NCBI GenBank assembly: GCA_005882315.1
Contig: VBAR01000003.1
Coordinates: forward strand, 665,931 to 729,930
Length of the DNA: 64,000 bases
DNA from: Bacteroidota bacterium
GTDB lineage: Bacteria; Bacteroidota; Bacteroidia; Chitinophagales; Chitinophagaceae
Direction of reading: 5' to 3'
The notes under the pieces are model-generated. The model had not been told where the DNA came from, ran no database searches, and worked only from the letters and a program-made list of their open reading frames with translations. Shown here in pieces: positions 27,145-35,186 of this stretch. Positions within the stretch are counted from its first letter, which is position 1. Each line of letters opens with the position of its first letter. Made by a program: the position numbers and the translations under genes.

Positions 27145-27594
27145 ATGAAAAAATACCTTCTGACTGTACTTATATTCACTGCAACATTCATTGCCTGTAA
27201 TAACGATAAAAAAACGGAAGAACCTTCCGGACTAATGGATGCTACCCGGAATTTTATCGATGCCGCATTAAAAGGTGAATTTGGTGAAGCCAAAAAATAC
27301 ATGCTTATTGACTCTGCCAATGTTCAATACCTGAATATGGCCGAAGGCTTTTATACCAATCTAACTAAAGATGAAAAAGAAAAATATGCAAATGCATCTA
27401 TCATAATTGAATCAAAAGAAGATATTATTAAAGACAGCATTGCCGTAGTAATTTATAAGAACTCTTATAAGAATAACCCGGATACTTTACGAATTATGCG
27501 TCTTAATCATCAATGGGTGGTAGATTTAAAATACCTGTACGAGCATGACTATGATACCCTGATGCAACATATCAGAAAAGATACATTGAAATGA
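27145..27594 (+). CDS. Lipoprotein with DUF4878-like fold
   Basis: This 149-residue lipoprotein has the signal MKKYLLTVLIFTATFIAC (lipidated cysteine in TFIAC) and a small alpha/beta domain of NTF2-like type (FIDAALKGEFGEAKKYM, then strands ending HQWVVDLKYL). Such domains are common in Bacteroidota lipoproteins without known function. The ATG at 27145 gives the lipoprotein signal directly. The last codons overlap the start of crcB by 4 bases, so translation is probably coupled. Confidence 0.82.
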   Translation: MKKYLLTVLIFTATFIACNNDKKTEEPSGLMDATRNFIDAALKGEFGEAKKYMLIDSANVQYLNMAEGFYTNLTKDEKEKYANASIIIESKEDIIKDSIAVVIYKNSYKNNPDTLRIMRLNHQWVVDLKYLYEHDYDTLMQHIRKDTLK

Positions 27595-27962
27595 TAAAAA
27601 ACATTTTACTGGTAGGTTTAGGCGGAGCCGCAGGCAGTATGCTTCGTTTTCTTTGCCAGAAATGGATTACCAGCATCACTTCTTTATCTTTTCCACTGGG
27701 TACATTTTTGGTAAACATAACCGGCTGTTTTCTTATAGGCTTATTTTTTTCGTATGGCACAAAGCATGAATACTTTAGTTATAACATGCAATTGTTACTC
27801 ATGACGGGTTTATGCGGAGGCTTTACAACTTTTTCTGCATTCACACTTGAAAGCATGGGTTTGATAAAGGAAGATAGAACCGGCTTGTTTTTATTATATA
27901 TTGGTGGCAGTGTTATTTTGGGTTTGCTGGCTACCTGGTTCGGAATAAAAATTTCCCGCTAA
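27591..27962 (+). CDS. crcB: Fluoride ion channel CrcB/Fluc
   Basis: This 123-residue, four-helix channel exports fluoride from the cytoplasm as an antiparallel dimer. The family's motifs are all present: [10 protein letters not shown] near the N-terminus, the pore asparagine in NITGCFLIG, and [13 protein letters not shown] in the third helix with its phenylalanines. It overlaps the preceding lipoprotein gene by 4 bases and precedes the pyrophosphatase gene by 10. Pyrophosphatase is a main target of fluoride, so the pairing makes sense as a tolerance unit. Confidence 0.94.
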   Translation: MIKNILLVGLGGAAGSMLRFLCQKWITSITSLSFPLGTFLVNITGCFLIGLFFSYGTKHEYFSYNMQLLLMTGLCGGFTTFSAFTLESMGLIKEDRTGLFLLYIGGSVILGLLATWFGIKISR

Positions 27963-27972
27963 AATTTTATAT

Positions 27973-28518
27973 ATGAAAAATGTTTTGCATCCCTGGCATG
28001 GCGCTTTTTATGGTACCAATGCCCCATTGGCTGTAAATGCTATAATTGAGATCCCACAGGGAAGCCGTGCAAAATATGAAGTAGACAAAGAAACTGGTTT
28101 GCTGAAACTCGATCGTGTTATTTTTTCTTCGTTTCATTATCCTATCAATTATGGGTTTATTCCTCAAACACTCGGACAGGACGGCGATCCGCTTGATATA
28201 CTTGTGTTTTGCTCTCAGTCTATCCAAACGCTTTGTTTGGTTGAGGCTAACGTAATCGGCAATATGCAAATGATCGACCAGGGAGAAGTAGATGATAAGA
28301 TCATTGCTGTTGCCTCAAAAGATCCATCTGTTAATCATATCAGCAGCATAAAAGAATTACCTCCACATATTATTGCTGAGCTCCGAAACTTCTTTGAACA
28401 ATATAAAGTGCTGGAGAATAAAAAGGTGGTCATCGATAATTTCCAGGATAAACAAACGGCTGCTAAAGTTATTGAAGATGCAATTAAGTATTATTCAGAA
28501 AAATATACCTCTAAATAA
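27973..28518 (+). CDS. ppa: Family I inorganic pyrophosphatase
   Basis: This 181-residue cytoplasmic enzyme hydrolyses pyrophosphate and pulls biosynthetic reactions forward. Active-site motifs are [37 protein letters not shown] (with the metal-binding aspartates) and the later DDKIIAV. Length matches the bacterial family. It follows crcB by 10 bases in the same direction, and a small lipoprotein gene follows after 5 bases. Confidence 0.95.
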   Translation: MKNVLHPWHGAFYGTNAPLAVNAIIEIPQGSRAKYEVDKETGLLKLDRVIFSSFHYPINYGFIPQTLGQDGDPLDILVFCSQSIQTLCLVEANVIGNMQMIDQGEVDDKIIAVASKDPSVNHISSIKELPPHIIAELRNFFEQYKVLENKKVVIDNFQDKQTAAKVIEDAIKYYSEKYTSK

Positions 28519-28523
28519 TAGAA

Positions 28524-28955
28524 ATGAATAGATTCTATATACTGATTTGTATTTTAGTGCTAACGTCCTGTGAACAGCATAAAGGATCCGACACAAATGA
28601 TAAGCTACGAGTTAATAAAGTCTGCGATGATTTTATGCTGCTTTTCAAAAATGAAAATTATAGTAAAGCATTAGAAATTCTTAAAGAAAACTCTGTTCTT
28701 GCAAAAGAAACTATTGATTCTTTACTTCCCACCATTTCAAAACAAATGGAAAACTTTATTCCTGCTTATGGAAAGGCTATAGGATGGGAATTTATTTCTG
28801 AAGGAAAAATAAAAGATGTTCTATCCAAACGTTTATATATTTTAAAGTTTAAAAAATACTACTTGAAATTTTTCTTTATTCTTTACAATAACGGTCAAAA
28901 CTGGGCCATTACTCACTTCAAATATGATGATGATTTAACAGATGTGCTAAATTGA
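28524..28955 (+). CDS. Small lipoprotein, function unknown
   Basis: This 143-residue protein has a lipoprotein signal MNRFYILICILVLTSC (lipidated C16) and a small alpha/beta domain (VCDDFMLLFKNENYSKALEI, then strands to NNGQNWAITHFKY). The plan recalls DUF3887/DUF4878-type domains in Bacteroidota lipoproteins, including the one at 27145-27594, but I cannot assign it firmly. It follows ppa by 5 bases and probably shares its message. Confidence 0.75.
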   Translation: MNRFYILICILVLTSCEQHKGSDTNDKLRVNKVCDDFMLLFKNENYSKALEILKENSVLAKETIDSLLPTISKQMENFIPAYGKAIGWEFISEGKIKDVLSKRLYILKFKKYYLKFFFILYNNGQNWAITHFKYDDDLTDVLN

Positions 28956-28993
28956 TTTAATCCAGTATAGTCTTGAACAATAAATTTCAAAAT

Positions 28994-29398
28994 ATGAACA
29001 CAGATACTATTCTATTGCTGCTGGCAATTGGCCTCGCTGCTGGTATATTGAGCGGCATGGTAGGTGTTGGGGGCGGTTTGATCGTTGTACCTGCACTGGT
29101 TTTTTTTATGGGCTTTACCCAGCACCAGGCACAGGGCACATCATTGGGGCTTTTATTATTACCTGTTGGCATTTTAGCTGTTATCAATTATTATAATAAA
29201 GGTAATATCGATATTAAAGTTGTGTTGATAATGAGTCTTGCATTCGTCTTAGGCGGATGGGTCGGTAGCAAGATTGCTCTTTCAGTCAACCAGGAAACAC
29301 TAAAAAAAATATTTGCTGTTTTTTTGTTTTATGTAGCTTTTCGTTTCTTGCATTGGGACCAGGCGATCATTAAATGGGTAAAAGGTTTGGTTAGTTAA
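28994..29398 (+). CDS. TauE/SafE-family membrane protein, single repeat
   Basis: This 134-residue protein has four hydrophobic helices and the family's glycine-rich segment GILSGMVGVGGGLIVVPALV. Full-size TauE/SafE sulfite exporters have about 250 residues with two such repeats; this one carries only one, so it would have to work as a dimer. Half-size members are known in Bacteroidota. I start at the ATG at 28994 rather than the TTG at 28973. The next gene begins 1 base after its stop. Confidence 0.82.
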   Translation: MNTDTILLLLAIGLAAGILSGMVGVGGGLIVVPALVFFMGFTQHQAQGTSLGLLLLPVGILAVINYYNKGNIDIKVVLIMSLAFVLGGWVGSKIALSVNQETLKKIFAVFLFYVAFRFLHWDQAIIKWVKGLVS

Positions 29399-29399
29399 T

Positions 29400-30029
29400 A
29401 TGAAAAAGTCTTTCTTCATATTACTGTTCAGTATACTGGCTATAAATTCCTTTAGTCAGAATACATTTTTTAAAGCTGTAAAACTCTACTACCGTGTCAA
29501 CCCGTTTGACAGAAAGTTCAGTGCGGTACTAACTAGTATATTGGGTGATACAAGTTTTGTAAAAAAAGATTTTATAAAAAGAACGGATAGTAATTTCTTT
29601 TTTCTAAGCGGCCACTACAAACGATTTAATCCTTTTGATTTCGCTGTTACTCAAACACAGCTACGTATTGCTGAAACAGAAATATTTTTTAGCGACTCTG
29701 TAAACAGTTCTGATACTATTCTTATTTACCAGGTGTTGGGATTAGCCGGACCGGGAGAAGAAGCAAAAGCAAAAGTTCAAAAAGAGCTTTCAAAATTTCA
29801 CAAACGTTTCAATTATGATTTTGACAGAAGCGACTTTAAGGAATCTGTAAATAATAACATGGTAACCGCCGCTATTATTAATTATTATTTTTTTGGGAGA
29901 AGTATTCCGGCTATGAGTGCAGCATGGGGCAAAATTCCCGGTGAGAATACTTATACATTTACCGTATCAATAAGACTAAAAGTAACAGAAAATTTTGCCG
30001 ACTTACCAAAAACGCCGAATGAGTTTTAG
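29400..30029 (+). CDS. Secreted protein of unknown function
   Basis: This 209-residue protein has a signal peptide MKKSFFILLFSILAINSFSQ and no other membrane segment. The rest is a mixed alpha/beta region without motifs I recognise; it is rich in phenylalanine and charged residues (DFDRSDFKESVNNNMVTAAI). It starts 1 base after the TauE-like gene, which suggests an operon. Its last 27 bases overlap the end of the convergent NlpC/P60 gene. Confidence 0.7.
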   Translation: MKKSFFILLFSILAINSFSQNTFFKAVKLYYRVNPFDRKFSAVLTSILGDTSFVKKDFIKRTDSNFFFLSGHYKRFNPFDFAVTQTQLRIAETEIFFSDSVNSSDTILIYQVLGLAGPGEEAKAKVQKELSKFHKRFNYDFDRSDFKESVNNNMVTAAIINYYFFGRSIPAMSAAWGKIPGENTYTFTVSIRLKVTENFADLPKTPNEF

Positions 30030-30755
30030 TTTATGGGTCCGCTTACCTGTATCCGTATTTGTAATTCCTTCTTCATCTATTTCATCAATTCTTACCCGGC
30101 CGCTTGCATGAATGATCTCCGATTGGCTTAATAGAATTCCTACATGTACGATCTCTTCCTTATCATCAAAAAAGGCAAGATCACCTGCTTTTGCATCCTT
30201 CAACGATGCTACTTCCCCACCCTGTTCTGACTGCTGCCATGCATCTCTTTTCAGATCAATTCCCATCATTTTATAGTTCACTTGCACAAATCCGCTGCAA
30301 TCAACTCCTAAAATAGTTCGACCGCCCCATTGGTAAGGTGCATTCAGCCATCGAAAAGTCAATTGTTTTAATAGATCGATAGATGGAAAAACATCGTTTC
30401 TTTTTATTACAGCACCTGAATATTTATGACGAACAGAGCCACTGCCTTCAAAAAAAGGCAATGACGAACCAACAGGGATATGCATTTCATATTTATCAGC
30501 TTCAATAATATTTAATAGTTCAGCAGCAACATAGGCATGATTCGTGACCGCCATTTCTTCATTCACTTCTTCCAATTGGCTGATCAAAGTCCATCCCTGG
30601 TAACCATCCAATGTTCCTTTCACCTTTACCCATTTCTTTTTTTCTTTCATCACTTCTACCGTTTCGCCAAATAATAACTGGTTCGTCATCTCTGACTGGT
30701 GACGGGCCTTTTTTCTCACAGGTGCAGCAGGCACTTTACAGGCGGCATATTTCAT
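30003..30755 (-). CDS. NlpC/P60 (C40) cysteine peptidase with SH3 domain
   Basis: This 250-residue peptidase has bacterial SH3-like segments in its first 120 residues (PVRKKARHQSEMTNQLLFGE, then WVKVKGTLDGYQGWTL) and a C-terminal NlpC/P60 domain. Catalytic residues are C in GVDCSGFVQ and H in EIVHVGIL, plus a downstream H in EIIHASG. There is no signal peptide, as in YkfC-type enzymes that split L-Ala-gamma-D-Glu units from recycled cell-wall peptides in the cytoplasm. This role is inferred from architecture. Confidence 0.88.
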   Translation of the reverse strand: MKYAACKVPAAPVRKKARHQSEMTNQLLFGETVEVMKEKKKWVKVKGTLDGYQGWTLISQLEEVNEEMAVTNHAYVAAELLNIIEADKYEMHIPVGSSLPFFEGSGSVRHKYSGAVIKRNDVFPSIDLLKQLTFRWLNAPYQWGGRTILGVDCSGFVQVNYKMMGIDLKRDAWQQSEQGGEVASLKDAKAGDLAFFDDKEEIVHVGILLSQSEIIHASGRVRIDEIDEEGITNTDTGKRTHKLKLIRRFW

Positions 30756-30854
30756 CTTTAAAAATTTTGCTCAATTTACAAATGGAATCGTAGTAGTCTG
30801 TGAATTTTTACAAATCCTGCATCTCAGTAACAACAAAATGGCTATTTTCCGCTT

Positions 30855-31424
30855 GTGAATCATGAACGGTATAAACATATAACCGATCCCGAACTGCTGG
30901 AGGAATACTATGCAACCCGCAACAATGAATTGTTGGGTGCTTTACTGCAACGCTATACATTACTATTACTGGGTGTGTGCATGAAGTATTTAAAGAACGA
31001 AGACGAAGCAAAGGACAGTGTGCAGCAGGTTTTTCTTAAAGCTATTACCGAATTGCAGAAATACCGTGTAGAGTATTTTAAAAGCTGGATCTACATGGTG
31101 GCAAAGAACCATTGCCTGATGATACTTCGTGACAGGCAAGGGAAAATTCCTGCAGAATTAACTGACCGCATGACCATTCAAACAGAAGAAAAGGAAAAAG
31201 CAGAGTTTATAAAACAGGATATAACCCTGGAACTGATGGGTGAATCATTGAAAGAATTAAATAACGAGCAACAGCAATGTGTAACTTTGTTTTACCTCGA
31301 TAAAAAAAGCTACCAGGAAATAAGTGAACAAACAGGTTTTACCATGATGCAGGTCAAAAGCCATATTCAAAACGGAAAACGTAATTTGAAAATATTAATT
31401 GAATCAAAATTGAAAAACAAGTGA
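30855..31424 (+). CDS. ECF-type RNA polymerase sigma factor
   Basis: This 189-residue sigma factor has region 2 (LQRYTLLLLGVCMKYLKNED, then AKDSVQQVFLKAI and FKSWIYMVAKNHCL) and region 4 with a helix-turn-helix (LNNEQQQCVTLFYLDKKSYQ, then EISEQTGFTMMQVKSHIQNG). The start is GTG; no ATG lies in frame before region 2. The next gene, 12 bases downstream, encodes a small membrane protein that fits an anti-sigma or co-regulator. The target genes are unknown. Confidence 0.9.
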   Translation: MNHERYKHITDPELLEEYYATRNNELLGALLQRYTLLLLGVCMKYLKNEDEAKDSVQQVFLKAITELQKYRVEYFKSWIYMVAKNHCLMILRDRQGKIPAELTDRMTIQTEEKEKAEFIKQDITLELMGESLKELNNEQQQCVTLFYLDKKSYQEISEQTGFTMMQVKSHIQNGKRNLKILIESKLKNK

Positions 31425-31436
31425 CCCGCTTGAACA

Positions 31437-31802
31437 ATGACTGATAATTTAAAAGACATACTATCCCATTTATCAAAAGATATTGACCAGGAAACGCTGA
31501 TCCAATACCTGCAAGGGAATCTTACGGAAGAGAAAAAGCATGAACTGGAAAAACAACTGGTGGATAATGAATTTGCCAGCGATGCTCTCGAAGGATTAAG
31601 TGAGATCAAAGACAAACAACAGATCCAGTACATGGTAGAAATGTTGAACCGCGACCTGAAGAAAAAACTGGAAAAAAGAAAACGCCGCCGCGAAAAATTG
31701 AGAATCAAGGATCAATCCACACTATATATTGCCATTTTTATTTTGATCTTATTAATCATTATAAGCTACTTCGTTATAAGAAGGATGATGCAACATGATT
31801 GA
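31437..31802 (+). CDS. Small membrane protein, probable sigma-factor partner
   Basis: This 121-residue protein has a soluble N-terminal part (IDQETLIQYLQGNLTEEKKH, resembling the start of Bacteroidota anti-sigma factors), a long charged helix (about 70-95, KKLEKRKRRREKLRIK) and one membrane helix (about 97-114) with a short cytoplasmic or periplasmic tail. It lacks the zinc-binding HxxxCxxC of ZAS domains. The tight link to the ECF sigma gene (12-base gap) is the main reason to call it a partner. Confidence 0.72.
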   Translation: MTDNLKDILSHLSKDIDQETLIQYLQGNLTEEKKHELEKQLVDNEFASDALEGLSEIKDKQQIQYMVEMLNRDLKKKLEKRKRRREKLRIKDQSTLYIAIFILILLIIISYFVIRRMMQHD

Positions 31803-31815
31803 GTTTAGTATAGTT

Positions 31816-31847
31816 TTTGCCACTGATGAAAAAACTTCGTAACTTTT
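31816..31847 (+). promoter_or_regulatory. Candidate promoter of the DoxX gene
   Basis: TTTG (31816-31819), then 20 bases, then TAACTTTT (31840-31847, one mismatch to TAnnTTTG). It lies 35 bases before the ATG at 31883. Confidence 0.4.
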
Positions 31848-31882
31848 AGAGTTATTCTATAAGTTCATTTAAATTTTTTGTT

Positions 31883-32326
31883 ATGGGTATGTTGCACCAA
31901 CTTGAAAAATGGAGCACCACCCATCATCCCCGGTGGTTGGTGTTTCTGCGTGTTGCCCTTGGCATAAGCCTTTTTCTTAAAGGCATTACATTTCTCAGTA
32001 ATTCTGTTAGACTGGAAGGAATTTTATTAGAGGCAGGAATCAGTCAGTACATTTCATGGTTAGCACTTGTGATTACCTGGCTGCATTTATTATGCGGCGT
32101 TTTCATCGTTATCGGACTATTCACAAGATTGTCAACAATGATCATGATCCCGATCCTTTTCTTTGCTGTTGTATTCGTAAATGCTTCTCACGGAATATTT
32201 GCAGCAGAATCGGAGTTTGCGTTTTCATTGATCATACTGTTGATGCTGATCTTTTTCTTCATTGAAGGTGGTGGACCTGTATCAATGGACGATTACTTTA
32301 AGAATTATAAGAGAAACCAGGTGTAA
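31883..32326 (+). CDS. DoxX-family membrane protein
   Basis: This 147-residue protein has four hydrophobic helices and the DoxX pattern: FLRVALGISLFLKGITFL at the first helix, then VIGLFTRLSTMIMIPILFFA. DoxX-like proteins are linked to thiosulfate oxidation or to oxidative-stress complexes in some bacteria; in this subgroup the role is unknown. It has its own candidate promoter and converges with the Mur-ligase gene. Confidence 0.85.
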   Translation: MGMLHQLEKWSTTHHPRWLVFLRVALGISLFLKGITFLSNSVRLEGILLEAGISQYISWLALVITWLHLLCGVFIVIGLFTRLSTMIMIPILFFAVVFVNASHGIFAAESEFAFSLIILLMLIFFFIEGGGPVSMDDYFKNYKRNQV

Positions 32327-32337
32327 AACCGGCAGAT

Positions 32338-33714
32338 TTACAATTGTGCATATACATCACGGGCAAACTGCTCGAGAGAGGGGTCTCTTGCACCCATTAA
32401 CAACAAAACACAATTGCCGGTGAAATGCGGCCGCATTGTTTCTAATAACTCATTCCTGTTCTCAACAAAAAAAGCCTGCTTGGCCCGTGCTTTTATATCA
32501 CTAATTAAATCACCTGCAGAAATATCTTTTGTAGCTGTACCTCCGGCATAAAAAATTTCACTCATCCATATTTCATCTTGTGGCCGCAATGCATTTGAAA
32601 TTTCTTCCACAAAATCATTGCGCAAAAATCTAGTTGGACCATAGCCGTGGGGCTGCAGCCATGCAATCACTTTTTCTGCTACTGGTTGACAAGCCCGGAT
32701 AGCAGCAGCACATTTCACAGGGTTGTGTGCAAAATCATCGATCAGCCACACGCCATGCTTATTTCCAAATACCTGGTTACGTCTATAAATTCCTTCATAA
32801 TTTTTCAACGCATCAGCACAGGTTTGCAGATCAACACCCAATTGGTTTGCTATTGCTGCTGCTGCCAGCGCATTTTCCATATTGTGGCGACCGATTGAGT
32901 GAAGCGAAAATTTAATATTGTTGATTGAATATTGAATATTGAAACCCCTCTGTTCGAAATTTTCCGAAATATACCCGGCTCTGATATTTCTATCTGTTGA
33001 AAAATCCTGTTGAATGTTTTGTGATAACGAAGCAGCTAAAGGATGTGATCGGTTTACTACAAACTGTTTACTGTTTTCTTTAAATGTTTTAAAAACATCC
33101 ATCAGGAAATCAATTTCTTTGTGGTCTTTATCTACGTTCAGCAATAATCCAATTTCAGATTTATACTGAACAATACTTCCATCACTTTCATCTGCTTCAA
33201 TTACCAGCCACTCACCTGCTCCAACTTTTGCATTTCCAATTTTTCCCTGCTTGATGATACTTACCAAACCTGCACCGCTGATAATACTGGGTTTTAATCC
33301 TGCATGTTCCAAAATATCAAACAGCATTGCTGTTGTTGTGCTTTTTCCACTCGTGCCGCCAATTGCTATTGTTTTTTTACTTGCTGCGATCAATGCCAGC
33401 AATTCGGAACGTTTAAGAATCGGGATATTTAATTGCTTAGCTTTTTGTACTTCTACAACAGTATCCTCAATAGCTGTCGACACTACTATTAAATCTGTCT
33501 CGTTTGTGATACCCGAACCATCCTGAACAAAACATTTAATGTTTTCAGCTTCCAGTTTTTCTTTTGTTTCGTTGTACTCGCCGGGGGCAAAAAAACGGTC
33601 GCTACCACTTACATTTTTCCCTGTCCATTGCAGGTACTGGGCCAATGCACTCATTCCGCTACCTGCAATACCTATAAAAAATGGCTTTTTAAAATCATTT
33701 ACCGAATTAATCAT
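32338..33714 (-). CDS. MurC-like Mur ligase
   Basis: This 458-residue protein has all three Mur-ligase domains. The N-terminal Rossmann domain opens FIGIAGSGMSALAQYL. The central ATPase has the P-loop GGTSGKSTTTAML (about 120) and the C-terminal domain has LIDDFAHNPVKCAAAI. It is closest to UDP-N-acetylmuramate-alanine ligase, but motifs deviate from standard MurC (GTSGKST instead of GTHGKTT). The gene lies outside any division-cell-wall cluster, so it is probably a paralogue for cell-wall recycling or another amide ligation. The start is the ATG at 33714; the upstream TTG at 33720 is less likely. Confidence 0.82.
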   Translation of the reverse strand: MINSVNDFKKPFFIGIAGSGMSALAQYLQWTGKNVSGSDRFFAPGEYNETKEKLEAENIKCFVQDGSGITNETDLIVVSTAIEDTVVEVQKAKQLNIPILKRSELLALIAASKKTIAIGGTSGKSTTTAMLFDILEHAGLKPSIISGAGLVSIIKQGKIGNAKVGAGEWLVIEADESDGSIVQYKSEIGLLLNVDKDHKEIDFLMDVFKTFKENSKQFVVNRSHPLAASLSQNIQQDFSTDRNIRAGYISENFEQRGFNIQYSINNIKFSLHSIGRHNMENALAAAAIANQLGVDLQTCADALKNYEGIYRRNQVFGNKHGVWLIDDFAHNPVKCAAAIRACQPVAEKVIAWLQPHGYGPTRFLRNDFVEEISNALRPQDEIWMSEIFYAGGTATKDISAGDLISDIKARAKQAFFVENRNELLETMRPHFTGNCVLLLMGARDPSLEQFARDVYAQL

Positions 33715-33887
33715 ACGCAAATAAAAGCAATTCTGTTTTGCCTCCCGACTGTTTTAAAAAAATAGCGGGCAGCCGAAGGATTTAATCTGAAATCCCTTCT
33801 AAGCAGATGTATGGGCTTGAAAAATTAATTATTAACTTTAAACTCTTGCCGATGAACCCAATCATAGGCAAACCTTAAACCACCACC

Positions 33888-35054
33888 ATGTTTAGCCCCA
33901 AGACAACAACGATCGCTGCTATTATTATTCTTTTTTCATCCGCCATTTTTATTGCCTGTAAAAAAGATAAGGACAATACACCAGCCCCCGACCCAATAGC
34001 TACTTTTCTGAATATACCTGGATCTCCATTTAATTATGCTAACCCGGCAATGCCTTCGTATTTGAATGCACCACCGATACAGGCACAGGTGAATACGCCA
34101 GTTACAAATCCTATCACTGATTGGGGTGCAACACTTGGCCGTGTATTGTTCTATGATAAAACTTTATCTAAAAACAGAACCATTTCCTGCGCATCCTGCC
34201 ATGCACAGGCTACCAGCTTTTCCGATCCACTTCGTTTAAGTAAAGGTTTTAGCGGCGGAAATACTGGAAGACATTCAATGTCATTGATCGATGCGAAATA
34301 CTATCCGACTGGAAGATATTTCTGGGATCAGCGAGCCGCCACACTTGAAGATCAGGTTTTGATGCCAATCCAGGATCTTGTTGAAATGGGAATCACATTA
34401 GATACATTGGTAAAAAGGGTGCAGACACAACCTTATTATCCGTCATTGTTTACAAAAGCATTTGGCTCCTCAACTATCAATAGCGATCTGATCTCAAAAT
34501 CGCTGGCACAATTTGTACGTTCTATCGTTTCCTATCAATCCAAATATGATGCAGGCCGTTCTACATCGCCACCGGGACCTCCCCCTCCACCTAATGCAGT
34601 ATTTCCAAATTTTACTGCACAGGAAAACCGTGGTAAAGAAATTTTTCTTTCACCGATTGGCGGATGTTCTCCCTGTCATGGCTCAGAAACATTCACAGCA
34701 CCACAGGAAAAAAATAACGGGCTTGATATGGCAACGGTTGATCGTGGTTTTGGCGCTGTGATCAACAATGCAGCATTAGATGCAACTTTCAAAGTTGGTT
34801 CACTTCGGAATATAGAATTAACTGCTCCCTATATGCATGACGGACGATTTAATACACTTGAAGAAGTTGTTGAACATTATAACAGTGGAGTAAGAAATCA
34901 TCCGAATCTTTCTGATCAACTAAGATTACCAGGGGGTCAGCCGAGATTGCTAAATCTTACTCCCCAGGATAAAGCGTCATTAGTTGCATTTTTAAAAACG
35001 CTTACAGATACTAATGTAACGACTGATGTGAAGTATTCGAATCCGTTTAAATAG
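33888..35054 (+). CDS. Di-haem cytochrome c peroxidase/MauG-family lipoprotein
   Basis: This 388-residue periplasmic lipoprotein has a signal ending AIFIAC (C24) and two c-type haem sites: CASCH at 101-105 and CSPCH at 260-264. The C-terminal APYMHDGRFNTLEEVVEHYN block is typical of the family. It could reduce hydrogen peroxide with electrons from a cytochrome, or oxidise a partner protein as MauG does; sequence alone does not decide. A proline-rich linker (PPGPPPPP) lies at about 228-235. A strong terminator follows. Confidence 0.92.
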   Translation: MFSPKTTTIAAIIILFSSAIFIACKKDKDNTPAPDPIATFLNIPGSPFNYANPAMPSYLNAPPIQAQVNTPVTNPITDWGATLGRVLFYDKTLSKNRTISCASCHAQATSFSDPLRLSKGFSGGNTGRHSMSLIDAKYYPTGRYFWDQRAATLEDQVLMPIQDLVEMGITLDTLVKRVQTQPYYPSLFTKAFGSSTINSDLISKSLAQFVRSIVSYQSKYDAGRSTSPPGPPPPPNAVFPNFTAQENRGKEIFLSPIGGCSPCHGSETFTAPQEKNNGLDMATVDRGFGAVINNAALDATFKVGSLRNIELTAPYMHDGRFNTLEEVVEHYNSGVRNHPNLSDQLRLPGGQPRLLNLTPQDKASLVAFLKTLTDTNVTTDVKYSNPFK

Positions 35055-35075
35055 TCTGAATATAAATGTTCTATA

Positions 35076-35102
35076 AGCCTCGCATTTTTGCGAGGTTTTT
35101 TT
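35076..35102 (+). terminator. Rho-independent terminator after the peroxidase gene
   Basis: The 7-base stem CCTCGCA/TGCGAGG (35078-35084 and 35089-35095) with a TTTT loop is followed by seven T. It starts 22 bases after the stop codon. Confidence 0.9.
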
Positions 35103-35123
35103 GTTAAACTTTATCAAATCATC

Positions 35124-35152
35124 TTGCCCTAAATCATGCTGCTTTATATTTG
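35124..35152 (+). promoter_or_regulatory. Promoter of the second TonB-dependent receptor gene
   Basis: TTG (35124-35126), an 18-base spacer and TATATTTG (35145-35152) form the best Bacteroidota-type promoter in the window, 34 bases before the ATG at 35187. Confidence 0.7.
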
Positions 35153-35186
35153 CCGGATTTATTTAATACAACACTCATAAACAACC

